The notes beneath the pieces were generated by a model. The model saw nothing but the letters and a program-made list of their open reading frames with translations, had not been told where the DNA came from and made no database searches. Below are positions 37,240 through 45,478 of a stretch of 64,000 nucleotides of DNA, in pieces (within the stretch, counting starts at the first letter, position 1; each line of letters opens with the position of its first letter). The DNA is from Mycolicibacterium sp. TY81 (GTDB taxonomy: Bacteria > Actinomycetota > Actinomycetes > Mycobacteriales > Mycobacteriaceae), in NCBI RefSeq assembly GCF_018326285.1, contig NZ_AP023362.1, forward strand, positions 1-64,000. Reading direction: 5' to 3'. Position numbers and translations under genes: made by a program.

Positions 37240-37821
37240 TCAAACTCCCAGCGTGACCAGGCCCGCCCGCGGGGTCAGGGCATGCGTCATCGCGACGTCG
37301 TGCGGTTCGGCAGGTAGCGCCGGCAGCAGATCGTCGTCGTACACCACCGCCACGAGCAGCGCGTCCGCCGCGGCCAGCGAGAGCGACCGGTCGTAGAAGC
37401 CGGCGCCGCGGCCGAGGCGCACGCCCGCACGGTCGACGGCGAGCGCAGGGACCAGCACCACGCCGGCCTGCCGGATCGCATCGGGTGCAAGATGCGGCCC
37501 CGCCGGTTCGAGTAGTCCGAAGGACGCCTTCGTGAGATGCCCGGCGCGATACCAGCCCCAGCTCAGCGGGGCGTCGGGGTGCGTCACCGGCAACAACACC
37601 CGGGCACCGGCGTCGATCAGGGCGTCCAGCATCGCCGGCGAACCCGGTTCGGTGCCGATCGGGACATACGCGCACACCACGACGCCGGGGCTCACCAATT
37701 CGGGCGCCCGTCGCGCCAGCGCTTCGGCGTCCGCCTGCCTCTGCTCCGGCGTCAGGGCCCGCCGTCGATTCAGGATGGCGCTGCGCAGCTCACGCTTTCC
37801 CTCAGGGGTCACGGTTACCAC
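37240..37821 (-). CDS. 5-formyltetrahydrofolate cyclo-ligase
   Basis: This 193-residue enzyme converts 5-formyl-THF to 5,10-methenyl-THF with ATP in folate one-carbon metabolism. Signature features are KRELRSAILNRRRALT at the N-terminus, the AYVPIGTEPG segment, and the C-terminal LGRGAGFYDRSL glycine loop that binds ATP and folate. It is the homologue of Rv0992c, divergent from galU with a 126-base gap. The start is uncertain between GTG 37821 and GTG 37812. Length is normal for the family. Confidence 0.88.
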   Translation of the reverse strand: MVTVTPEGKRELRSAILNRRRALTPEQRQADAEALARRAPELVSPGVVVCAYVPIGTEPGSPAMLDALIDAGARVLLPVTHPDAPLSWGWYRAGHLTKASFGLLEPAGPHLAPDAIRQAGVVLVPALAVDRAGVRLGRGAGFYDRSLSLAAADALLVAVVYDDDLLPALPAEPHDVAMTHALTPRAGLVTLGV

Positions 37822-37947
37822 CGTGTCATATTTGCTCGCCCGGTGTTGTACACCTGTCCAGGTAACGGCCACTTCGGCGTTGCCGCTGACCCCTGGAAGG
37901 TGCACCTTGGTAGGGCAGATCGAGGCATTGCCGTTATCGTGTGAACA

Positions 37948-38862
37948 ATGACGACACAGACTTCAGTGCCGATGCCGCGTACCGCGGTGGTCCCGGCGGC
38001 TGGTCTGGGCACGCGTTTCCTGCCTGCCACCAAGACCGTGCCCAAGGAGTTGCTGCCGGTCGTCGACACCCCCGGCATCGAGCTGGTTGCTGCGGAAGCT
38101 GCCGACGCCGGCGGCGAGCGACTGGTCATCGTGACCTCGGAGGGCAAGGACGGCGTCGTTGCGCATTTCGTCGAGGACCTCATCCTCGAAGGAACGCTCG
38201 AGGCGCGCGGCAAGCACGTGATGCTCGAGAAGGTGCGGCGCGCACCCGCATTGATCAAGGTGGAGTCGGTCGTGCAGGCCGAGCCCCTGGGCCTGGGCCA
38301 CGCCGTCAGCTGCGTCGAGCCGGTGCTGCTGCCCGACGAGGATGCCATCGCGGTCCTGCTGCCCGACGATCTGGTGCTGCCGACCGGCGTGCTCGAGACC
38401 ATGGCGAAGGTACGCGCCAAGCGTGGCGGCTCGGTGTTGTGCGCCATCGAGGTGCCCGAGGACGAGATCAGCGCCTACGGCGTGTTCGACGTCGAGACGG
38501 TGCCCGACGCGGCCAACCCGAATGTGCTGCGCGTCAAGGGCATGGTGGAGAAGCCGAAAGCCGAGGACGCCCCGTCGCCGTTCGCCGCGGCCGGCCGGTA
38601 CATCCTCGACCGCGCCATCTTCGACGCGTTGCGGCGCGTGCAGAAGGGTGTCGGCGGCGAGATCCAGTTGACGGACGCCATCGCGCTCCTCATCGAGGAC
38701 GGCCACCCCGTGCATGTGGTGGTGCACCGCGGGTCCCGACACGACCTGGGAAATCCCGGCGGCTACCTTAAAGCTGCGGTTGACTTTGCGTTGGAACGCG
38801 ACGACTACGGCCCGGAATTGCGGCGTTGGTTGGTCGAGCGATTGGGTCTTGCCGAGCGCTGA
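37948..38862 (+). CDS. galU: UTP-glucose-1-phosphate uridylyltransferase
   Basis: This 304-residue enzyme makes UDP-glucose from UTP and glucose-1-phosphate for cell-wall arabinogalactan, trehalose and glucan synthesis. Visible motifs are the nucleotide-binding VVPAAGLGTRFLPATKTVPK at residues 13-32, Glu/Lys substrate residues in PKELLPVVDTP, LGHAVSC, and VLLPDDL. Length matches the GalU family. It begins the galU-glp-rimJ plus-strand run and is the homologue of Rv0993. Confidence 0.97.
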   Translation: MTTQTSVPMPRTAVVPAAGLGTRFLPATKTVPKELLPVVDTPGIELVAAEAADAGGERLVIVTSEGKDGVVAHFVEDLILEGTLEARGKHVMLEKVRRAPALIKVESVVQAEPLGLGHAVSCVEPVLLPDEDAIAVLLPDDLVLPTGVLETMAKVRAKRGGSVLCAIEVPEDEISAYGVFDVETVPDAANPNVLRVKGMVEKPKAEDAPSPFAAAGRYILDRAIFDALRRVQKGVGGEIQLTDAIALLIEDGHPVHVVVHRGSRHDLGNPGGYLKAAVDFALERDDYGPELRRWLVERLGLAER

Positions 38863-38948
38863 GCGCCTGACACCGGCGGTACGGTTGGCCCGCACGTGCG
38901 CGAGCATGTGGTCAGCCACGGTGTGCGAGGTATGCAGAAAGGCGAGCT

Positions 38949-40187
38949 GTGCGTTCGGTTGAGGACCAGCAGGCCCGGGTTGCGGCTGCGGCGGTGGCAC
39001 CGCGGCCGGTGCGGGTGGCGATAGCCGAAGCGCAGGGCCTGATGTGCGCCGAAGAGGTGGTCACCGAACGCCCGCTGCCCGGATTCGATCAAGCCGCCAT
39101 CGACGGCTATGCCGTGCGCAGCGTCGACGTGATGGGCGCGGATTCCGGCGGCGACGCCGACGTCACGCTGCCCGTGGTCTCGACCATCGCCGCGGGCGAA
39201 CGCACTCCCACCCGCCTGCAGCCGCGGCAGGCCGCGCGGGTGCAGACCGGTGCGCCGATGCCCACGCTCGCCGACGCGGTGCTGCCTCTGCGCTGGACCG
39301 ACGGCGGCGAATCGCGCGTGCGGGTCCTGCGCGGGGTGCGGTCCGGCGCCTACGTCCGTCGTACCGGGGACGACGTGCAGCCCGGCGACGTCGCGGTGCG
39401 TGCCGGCACCATCATCGGGCCGGCCCAGGTCGGACTCCTGGCGGCGGTGGGCCGTGAACGCGTGCTGGTCCACCCGCGGCCGCGGCTGACGGTCATCTCC
39501 GTCGGCGGCGAGCTCGTCGACATCTCCCGCACACCCGGCAACGGCCAGGTCTATGACGTCAACTCCTATGCCTTGGCCGCCGCCGGTCGCGACGCCGGCG
39601 CCGAGGTGAACCGCGTCGGCATCGTGGATGCCGACCCCAAGACCCTGCGCGACGTGGTCGAGGGCCAGCTGAGCCGGTCGGAAGTCGTGGTGATCGCGGG
39701 CGCTGTCGGCGGCGCGGCGGCCGAAGGCGTGCGCACGGTTCTCGCCGAGCTGGGGGAGATGGAGGTCGCCCGGATCGCGATGCACCCCGGATCGGTGCAG
39801 GGTTTCGGCACGCTCGGCCGCGACGGCGTCCCGGTTTTCCTGCTGCCTGCGAACCCGGTGAGTGCGCTGGTGGTCTTCGAGGTGATGGTCCGTCCGTTGA
39901 TCCGGATGTCACTGGGCAAGCGGCAGCCGATGCGGCGCGTGGTGCCGGCCCGGACGTTGTCACCGATCTCATCGGTGGTGGGGCGCAAGGGATTTCTGCG
40001 TGGCCAGTTGATGCGCGATCAGGACACCGGCGAGTACCTGGTGCAGGCGCTGGGCGGGGCCCCGGGCGCGTCGCACCTGCTGGCCACCCTCGCGGAGGCC
40101 AACTGCCTGGTGATCGTGCCGACCGAGGCCGAGCAGATTCGCACGGGCGAATCGGTCGACGTGGCCTTTCTTGCACAGCGTGGCTGA
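38949..40187 (+). CDS. glp: Gephyrin-like molybdotransferase Glp (MoeA family)
   Basis: This 412-residue MoeA-fold protein has conserved PGFDQAAIDGYAV and AARVQTGAPMPTLADAVLPL motifs, a MogA-like domain at about residues 175-320 (LTVISVGGELVD, VYDVNSYALAAAGRDAGAEV, MHPGSVQGFG) and the PANPVSALVVFEVMVRP segment. It would insert molybdenum into molybdopterin. In corynebacteria the equivalent Glp with its membrane receptor GlpR takes part in polar growth and division, and glpR lies just downstream here at 41039. The loop after VVVIAGAVGGAAAEG replaces the GGVSVG of classic MoeA, consistent with the Glp branch. GTG start. Confidence 0.9.
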   Translation: MRSVEDQQARVAAAAVAPRPVRVAIAEAQGLMCAEEVVTERPLPGFDQAAIDGYAVRSVDVMGADSGGDADVTLPVVSTIAAGERTPTRLQPRQAARVQTGAPMPTLADAVLPLRWTDGGESRVRVLRGVRSGAYVRRTGDDVQPGDVAVRAGTIIGPAQVGLLAAVGRERVLVHPRPRLTVISVGGELVDISRTPGNGQVYDVNSYALAAAGRDAGAEVNRVGIVDADPKTLRDVVEGQLSRSEVVVIAGAVGGAAAEGVRTVLAELGEMEVARIAMHPGSVQGFGTLGRDGVPVFLLPANPVSALVVFEVMVRPLIRMSLGKRQPMRRVVPARTLSPISSVVGRKGFLRGQLMRDQDTGEYLVQALGGAPGASHLLATLAEANCLVIVPTEAEQIRTGESVDVAFLAQRG

Positions 40188-40190
40188 TTC

Positions 40191-40844
40191 GTGAACCTGT
40201 TGCGTTCGAGTTCGATGCATCCTGGCTGGCCGCTGTCGGTCGGTCCGATCCGGGTGCATGCCGGGGTGGTGCGATTGCGGCCGGTGCGGTTGCGCGACGG
40301 CCCGGTGTGGAGCCGGATGCGGCTGACCGACCGCGCGCACCTGGAGCCCTGGGAGCCCGTCGGCGAGGTGGATTGGACTGCGCGCCATGCTGTTTCGTCG
40401 TGGCCGGCACTGTGCTCGGGGCTGCGGGGCGAGGCCCGGCGCGGTCGCATGTTGCCGTATGTCATCGAGCTGGACGGTGAGTTCTGCGGGCAGCTGACCA
40501 TCGGCAACGTCACGCACGGAGCGCTGCGGTCGGCGTGGATCGGGTACTGGGTGGCAAGCCGGTTCACCGGCGGAGGGATCGCGACGGCCGCGCTGGCGCT
40601 GGGCGTCGACCATGCCTTTGGCCCGGTCGGCCTGCACCGGATCGAGGCGACGGTGCGGCCGGAGAACGGTCCGAGCCGGTCGGTGCTGGCGCGTGTGGGG
40701 TTCCGCGAGGAGGGGCTGCTGCAGCGCTACCTGGAAGTCGACGGGGCCTGGCGGGACCATCTGCTGGTCGCCATGACCGTGGAAGAGATGGCGCAGTCGG
40801 CGTCATCGGCGCTGGTCAGGGAGGGCCGAGCCACGTGGGTCTGA
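40191..40844 (+). CDS. rimJ: GNAT N-acetyltransferase, RimJ-like
   Basis: This 217-residue GNAT protein would acetylate a protein N-terminus or small amine using acetyl-CoA. Acetyltransferase motifs are IGYWVASRFTGGGIATAALA (acetyl-CoA loop), HRIEATVRPENGPSRSVLARVG and FREEGLLQRYLEVDG, all typical of the RimJ/RimL family. The GTG start is 3 bases after the glp stop, so the two are co-transcribed. It is the homologue of Rv0995. The substrate is not shown by sequence. Confidence 0.9.
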   Translation: MNLLRSSSMHPGWPLSVGPIRVHAGVVRLRPVRLRDGPVWSRMRLTDRAHLEPWEPVGEVDWTARHAVSSWPALCSGLRGEARRGRMLPYVIELDGEFCGQLTIGNVTHGALRSAWIGYWVASRFTGGGIATAALALGVDHAFGPVGLHRIEATVRPENGPSRSVLARVGFREEGLLQRYLEVDGAWRDHLLVAMTVEEMAQSASSALVREGRATWV

Positions 40845-40846
40845 GG

Positions 40847-40895
40847 GATTTGTGCACGGTAGTCCGCGGTCAGCGCGGCAAACCGTGCACAAATC
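40847..40895 (+). terminator. Stem-loop after rimJ
   Basis: Perfect 14-bp arms GATTTGTGCACGGT and ACCGTGCACAAATC enclose a 21-base loop that can form a small inner stem (CCGCG/CGCGG). It begins 3 bases after the rimJ stop and probably ends the galU-glp-rimJ transcript. There is no U-run, as is common in mycobacteria. Confidence 0.7.
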
Positions 40896-41038
40896 GCAAA
40901 TGAGACTGTGTTGCAGATGTGACATCTGAGACTGATGTGCTTGTAAGTAGCGAATTACAGGTGTGTAATTGACCCTGGCGCGTCGGCTTCGGATGCGCTG
41001 GTCACGGACCTAATCTGATGGGGAAAGGAGCCGGCGAC

Positions 41039-42235
41039 ATGCCAAGCATCCCCCAATCCCTACTGTGGATATCCCTCGTCGTGTTGTGGTTGTTCGTGTT
41101 GGTGCCGATGTTGATCAGCAAGCGCGAGAACGTCCGCCGCACGAGCGATGTCGCATTGGCGACCCGCGTGCTCAACACGAACGGCAACAGCCGGCTGCGA
41201 CGCCGTAGTGGACCCGCTGCGGGGCACTACAGTGACCCGCACTGGAAACAGGACGACGATCTCAGTGCGTTCGAAGAAGACTTCGCGCGCAGCGATGCGA
41301 CCACCGACTCGATCCCGGTCGCCGATCCGGAAGCGGACAAGACGCATTCGATGGTGGTCGTCGAGCATGTCGTCGTCGAAGAGTCGGAGTACCTCGACGT
41401 CGAGGTCGTCGAGATGGACTCCGGTGCCCTGCCGATCGGTGCCTCGGGACGCATGAAAGCCGTTCCTGAGCCTGAAACTGCCGAACAGCCAACGCTTTTC
41501 GACGAGGTCGCGACGCCCACCATGGCGATCCGGACCATCTCCGAGGCCGACTTCGACCCCGAGGAAGCGCTCACGGACGAGATGGCGGCGGCGGAGCCCG
41601 AGGCGGAAGTCGAGGCAGAGGCCGAGCCGACCACCGACGTGCACGAGGCCATCGCCTCTGACGAGGAACAGGCCGAGGTAGCGCCCGAGCCCGCGGACGA
41701 AGCCGAGGACGGCACCGAACACGACTACGAGTACGTCGACGACACCTCGGGCGTCGAGGCGGCGTCCGAGGCCGAGCCGAAGCTGGCCGATTCGATGTCC
41801 AAGGCGCGCCGCGTCCGCCACGAATCAAAGGCCGCCGTCGCGGCCGCAGAGCGCAAGTACCGCTTCCGCAGCCGCATGCTCTCCGGCTTGGCTGTGGCCA
41901 TCCTCGTGACCGGCGTCGCCGCGTTCACGCTGGCATCGAGCACGTGGTGGTGGTTCTGCGGAGTGGTCAGCGCGGCCGCCGTGCTGTATCTGGCCTACCT
42001 GCGTCGTCAGACCCGGATCGAAGAACAGCTGCGGCGCCGGCGCGCCCAGCGGATGATGCGCTCCCGGCATGGCGTGGAGAACACGCAGGACGAGGAGTTC
42101 GACGTCGTCCCCTCCCGCCTGCGCCGTCCGGGTGCCGTCGTCCTAGACATCGACGACGAGGATCCGATCTTCGAGCACCTGGAATATGCCCGGATGGCGC
42201 GCGACTATGACCTGCCCCGAGCGGCTGGGCAGTAA
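41039..42235 (+). CDS. glpR: Glp receptor GlpR, membrane protein
   Basis: This 398-residue protein has TM1 at residues 8-26 (LLWISLVVLWLFVLVPMLI), an acidic low-complexity cytoplasmic region (about residues 80-250, rich in Glu/Ala/Asp), and two further TM segments at about 284-320 (GLAVAILVTGVAAFTL and CGVVSAAAVLYLAYL) followed by a basic C-terminal segment. This matches the gephyrin-like molybdotransferase receptor family (Rv0996 homologue). ATG 41039 is chosen because AAAGGAG lies 8 bases upstream. It is separated from glp by rimJ and a terminator-like hairpin, so it has its own promoter. Confidence 0.85.
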   Translation: MPSIPQSLLWISLVVLWLFVLVPMLISKRENVRRTSDVALATRVLNTNGNSRLRRRSGPAAGHYSDPHWKQDDDLSAFEEDFARSDATTDSIPVADPEADKTHSMVVVEHVVVEESEYLDVEVVEMDSGALPIGASGRMKAVPEPETAEQPTLFDEVATPTMAIRTISEADFDPEEALTDEMAAAEPEAEVEAEAEPTTDVHEAIASDEEQAEVAPEPADEAEDGTEHDYEYVDDTSGVEAASEAEPKLADSMSKARRVRHESKAAVAAAERKYRFRSRMLSGLAVAILVTGVAAFTLASSTWWWFCGVVSAAAVLYLAYLRRQTRIEEQLRRRRAQRMMRSRHGVENTQDEEFDVVPSRLRRPGAVVLDIDDEDPIFEHLEYARMARDYDLPRAAGQ

Positions 42236-42285
42236 CCGGTTTTCATGTGGCGGACTGGTACTGGTAGCCTTTGCTTCCGGTACAA

Positions 42286-42358
42286 GGGGCTATAGCGCAG
42301 TTGGTAGCGCGTCTCGTTCGCATCGAGAAGGTCAGGGGTTCGATTCCCCTTAGCTCCA
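42286..42358 (+). tRNA. tRNA-Ala (anticodon CGC)
   Basis: The cloverleaf is complete: acceptor GGGGCTA/TAGCTCC with discriminator A, D-arm GCGC-AGTTGGTA-GCGC, anticodon arm TCTCG-TTCGCAT-CGAGA with anticodon CGC, and T-arm AGGGG-TTCGATT-CCCCT. The 3' CCA is not encoded. It reads GCG, a frequent Ala codon in this GC-rich genome. Confidence 0.95.
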
Positions 42359-42367
42359 CAGAGATTC

Positions 42368-42397
42368 AAATGGGGTCGGTGTCCACCGGCCCCATTT
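42368..42397. terminator. Bidirectional terminator between tRNA-Ala and the TetR gene
   Basis: The arms AAATGGGG...TCGGTG and CACCGG...CCCCATTT pair to about 14 bp with a 2-base loop. It ends the tRNA transcript and the convergent TetR transcript (stop at 42421). Confidence 0.75.
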
Positions 42398-42420
42398 CTG
42401 TTTCCGGAACTCGCGGGAGT

Positions 42421-42978
42421 TCACTCGCCCAGGCCCAGTGTCACCGACGGCCCGGCGAAGCGCTTCACCAGTTCGTATTCGGCCTGTTTGTCCTTGAGCG
42501 GCCAGTACCACAGTGCGAATGTCACCCGGATCAGCCATTGCGCTGCCAACGGGTCGTGGCGCCCGATCATCTCGTCGGCAAACTTGGCAACCAGAGGTGA
42601 GGCGGTCACGGCCTCGCTGCCGTGATCGGGCCGGACATCTCCCATGATGAGTTTTCCCAGCGGTTCGCCCCGCATGCAGTCCAGCGCGACGACGATGGCA
42701 GCCACGACGCGCTCGGTGCCGCCCAGGCCGGTGATGGCCTCACGGATGGAGCCGACGATTCGTTCGGCGAACAGCGATACGAGTCGCTCGAGGATCGCTG
42801 CCTTGCCGCCGGCGCGGCGGTAGACGGTGGCCGGGGAACAGTGCAGTTCGGCGGCCACCGCTTCGACCGTGAACGCGTCGAAACCCTTGCGGGACACGAG
42901 TTCCGACGAGGCCGAGAGAATGCGGGCGAGCGCTTCGGCATTGCGGTCGGTTCCGAGCACCCAGTCATGTTGTGGCAT
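42421..42978 (-). CDS. TetR-family transcriptional regulator
   Basis: This 185-residue protein has an N-terminal HTH at residues 20-60 (ILSASSELVSRKGFDAFTVE, VAAELHCSPATVYRRAGGKA) and a divergent C-terminal ligand domain. It is transcribed away from the P450 gene with a 217-base shared control region holding a palindrome, so it probably represses itself and the P450. The ligand is unknown. A MarR or other family is excluded by the TetR-type HTH. Confidence 0.9.
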   Translation of the reverse strand: MPQHDWVLGTDRNAEALARILSASSELVSRKGFDAFTVEAVAAELHCSPATVYRRAGGKAAILERLVSLFAERIVGSIREAITGLGGTERVVAAIVVALDCMRGEPLGKLIMGDVRPDHGSEAVTASPLVAKFADEMIGRHDPLAAQWLIRVTFALWYWPLKDKQAEYELVKRFAGPSVTLGLGE

Positions 42979-42996
42979 GTGGTGGGGCCTCCTCGC

Positions 42997-43020
42997 GATA
43001 GAAGCAAAATCCGTTCTATC
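42997..43020. promoter_or_regulatory. Candidate TetR operator
   Basis: The inverted repeat GATAGAA-N10-TTCTATC begins 18 bases upstream of the TetR start. A further half-site TTCTATC lies at about 43040. Such spaced palindromes between divergent TetR/target pairs usually bind the regulator. Confidence 0.5.
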
Positions 43021-43195
43021 ACCTTGAGACGTTCTGCGGTTTCTATCTCACAGGTATGGGCTGGTCCGGAATCACCCCGCGCCCGACCACCGGCGCCGCG
43101 CTGCTGGTGCGTCTTTCAACTTCGATGAGACGCATTGACCACCCGGGTGGCCGGCACGGACGCTGATCAGGTGGCAACCAGGAAGGTCCGCTGAC

Positions 43196-44491
43196 ATGAC
43201 AATCGCACAGGCGGTACGTGGCACCACCTCGGTGCTGTCCCCGCTGCTGGCGGCCGGCCAGCTGAACGTCGCGGCCACGGTGCGTGCCCGCCGCCTCGGC
43301 TACCGCAGCTGGACCGGCGCCATCAACACCGACTACGACCCACTGGACCCGCAGACGGCCGCCCATCCGCACGAGGCGTACGCGGCCCTGCATCGGGGTG
43401 GGCGCGTCCACTACAGCCCACAGCGGTCGACGTGGATTCTGCACCGGCTCGACGACGTCCGTGCCGCCCTGCGCGATACCGACCAGGTCACCAGCAGCCA
43501 GGGGGTGACGCGGATTCGGATGGTCGCCGACCTTGTCGTGGTGACCGACGGCGAACAGCACAGCCGGCTGCGCAAGCAGGTGCAGCCGGCGTTCACCAAA
43601 GGCGCGCTGGACAGTTGGCGCGCCACCATCGATGGGCTCGCCGCGGATCTCGTCGGCGATCTCATCGCCGACCCGGGTGCGGACGCCGTACAGCGACTGA
43701 CGGTCCCGCTGCCGCTGCGGGTCATCGCCGCGCTGCTCGGCGTCCCCGAGCGTGACATCGCCGAGTTCCGCCGATGGTCCGACGAGAGCACCCGGCTCAT
43801 CAACTTCACCCCGACCGTCCCCGGTCTCGTCGACGCCGCGAAGTCGATGCGTGCCGCAATGGCGTTGCGCCGGTACTTCTTACGGCATCTGGCGGCAGGA
43901 GAGCTGAAGGGCTCGGACACGGTGCTCGGGCGGCTGCTCGCCCACAGCTCCGACGGCGCGTTGTCGGACGAGGCGCTGTTCCAGATCGCCATCCTGCTGC
44001 TGATCGCCGGCAACGAGACGACCACCAATCTGCTGGGCGGGATGCTCCACACCTACGCGCTGTACCCGGACCAGTACGACATGATCCGGGAGAACCCGGA
44101 CCTGATCCCGCAGGCCATAGAGGAACACATCCGGTACACCAGTCCCATTCAGAACCTCTACCGCTACACCCGCGCGCCCTACCGGGTCGGCGAGGTCACC
44201 ATTCCGACGGGCTCACGCATCCTCCTGTCGTTCGGCGCCGCGAACCGCGATCCGCTCGCATTCGATGACCCCGACGTTTTCCGCACGGACCGCAACCCAC
44301 GGACCCACGTCGGCTTCGGCTTCGGGGCACACCTGTGTCTGGGCGCGCCGCTGGCGCGGATGGAAGCGCATGCCGTCCTGCGTGAGCTCGTCAACCGCGT
44401 TTCGAGAGTGACCATCACCGGACCGCCGACATGGTCCACCAACAGTTCGCTGCGCGGACCCACGCGACTTCCGGTCGTGCTTCACCCCTGA
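43196..44491 (+). CDS. Cytochrome P450
   Basis: This 431-residue soluble bacterial P450 monooxygenase has the I-helix oxygen-binding motif LLIAGNETTTN, the K-helix ExxR in EEHIRYTSP, and the heme-Cys loop FGFGAHLCLGAPLAR (Cys ligand in HLCLG). Electrons would come from a ferredoxin and reductase, not encoded next to it. It is divergent from a TetR gene that likely controls it. The ATG at 43196 gives a normal-length protein. Substrate and CYP family cannot be assigned by eye. Confidence 0.95.
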   Translation: MTIAQAVRGTTSVLSPLLAAGQLNVAATVRARRLGYRSWTGAINTDYDPLDPQTAAHPHEAYAALHRGGRVHYSPQRSTWILHRLDDVRAALRDTDQVTSSQGVTRIRMVADLVVVTDGEQHSRLRKQVQPAFTKGALDSWRATIDGLAADLVGDLIADPGADAVQRLTVPLPLRVIAALLGVPERDIAEFRRWSDESTRLINFTPTVPGLVDAAKSMRAAMALRRYFLRHLAAGELKGSDTVLGRLLAHSSDGALSDEALFQIAILLLIAGNETTTNLLGGMLHTYALYPDQYDMIRENPDLIPQAIEEHIRYTSPIQNLYRYTRAPYRVGEVTIPTGSRILLSFGAANRDPLAFDDPDVFRTDRNPRTHVGFGFGAHLCLGAPLARMEAHAVLRELVNRVSRVTITGPPTWSTNSSLRGPTRLPVVLHP

Positions 44492-44588
44492 CGCACTCCT
44501 TCGGTGAGATCTCGACGGTTCCGCGATCGGCGGGAACTTCGTAGGCTGGGTTAGGTCGTCGCAATTCCCGCCAAGGTCAGGACGTCTC

Positions 44589-45464
44589 GTGAGCGAATCC
44601 GAACTGAGCAAATCCCCGACACCCGATCCGGCCGAGGACAACGCCTTCTTTCCCTCGGCGTACTCGTTGAGCCAATACACCTCGGACAGAACAGATTTCG
44701 GCGGCGTCGAACACGCCGGCGCGTATACCGGCGGCCGGTGGAAGATTCTGATGATCGCCACCGACGAGCGCTATCTGCTGATGGACAACGGCACCATGTT
44801 CTCCACCGGGAACCACCCCGTGGAGATGCTGCTGCCGCTGCATCACCTGATGGCCGCGGGCTTCGACGTCGACGTCGCCACCATCACCGGAAACCCGGTC
44901 AAGCTGGAGCTGTGGGCGATGCCGGGCAAGGACGACGCCGTGCAGCAGACCTACGCCGACCTCAAGCCCAAACTCAAGGAGCCGCTGAATCTTCGTGAGG
45001 TGATCGTCGACAGGCTGGGACCCGATTCCGACTATCTGGCGGTATTCATCCCGGGTGGCCACGGCGCCGAGGTCGGTATCCCGTTCAGCCCCGAGGTCGG
45101 TCAGGTACTCAATTGGGCACTCGAGAACGACAGGTTCGTCATCACGCTGTGTCACGGTCCGGCCTGCCTGCTGGCGGCCGCGATCGGCAAGACGGAGTCA
45201 CCGTTCAAGGGCTACCGCATCTGCGTTTTTCCCGATGCGCTCGACAAGGGGCCCAACAAGGAGATGGGTTACATACCCGGCGGGCTGCGGCTCTTCATCG
45301 GGGAGGCGCTGGAGGATCAGGGTCTCAAGGTCGTCAACGACCAGATGACCGGTCAGGTCCATCAGGACCGGCGGCTGCTCACCGGCGACAGTCCGCTGGC
45401 CTCGAACAACCTTGGTCTGCTCGCCGCGGACGCGTTGGTCGAGGCGGTGACTGCCGAGGCGTAG
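44589..45464 (+). CDS. hchA: Hsp31/DJ-1-type protein HchA
   Basis: This 291-residue protein of the DJ-1/PfpI superfamily has the nucleophile elbow [12 protein letters not shown] (catalytic Cys followed by His), an upstream [10 protein letters not shown] loop and Glu/Asp positions typical of Hsp31 ([20 protein letters not shown]). HchA proteins act as holding chaperones and glyoxalase III or deglycase enzymes on methylglyoxal-damaged molecules. The length and extended N-terminal region ([18 protein letters not shown]) are Hsp31-like rather than YajL-like. GTG start at 44589. Confidence 0.9.
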   Translation: MSESELSKSPTPDPAEDNAFFPSAYSLSQYTSDRTDFGGVEHAGAYTGGRWKILMIATDERYLLMDNGTMFSTGNHPVEMLLPLHHLMAAGFDVDVATITGNPVKLELWAMPGKDDAVQQTYADLKPKLKEPLNLREVIVDRLGPDSDYLAVFIPGGHGAEVGIPFSPEVGQVLNWALENDRFVITLCHGPACLLAAAIGKTESPFKGYRICVFPDALDKGPNKEMGYIPGGLRLFIGEALEDQGLKVVNDQMTGQVHQDRRLLTGDSPLASNNLGLLAADALVEAVTAEA

Positions 45465-45478
45465 CCGCTGGTGACGGG

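Noticed and set aside
37963..39000. A 345-codon minus-strand open frame across galU
   Set aside because: It is antisense to galU, which has clear nucleotide-binding motifs on the plus strand.
42286..42358. tRNA-Ala as an island attachment site
   Set aside because: No partial copy of the tRNA 3' end was noticed near the island, and the island lies more than 6 kb away with core genes in between.
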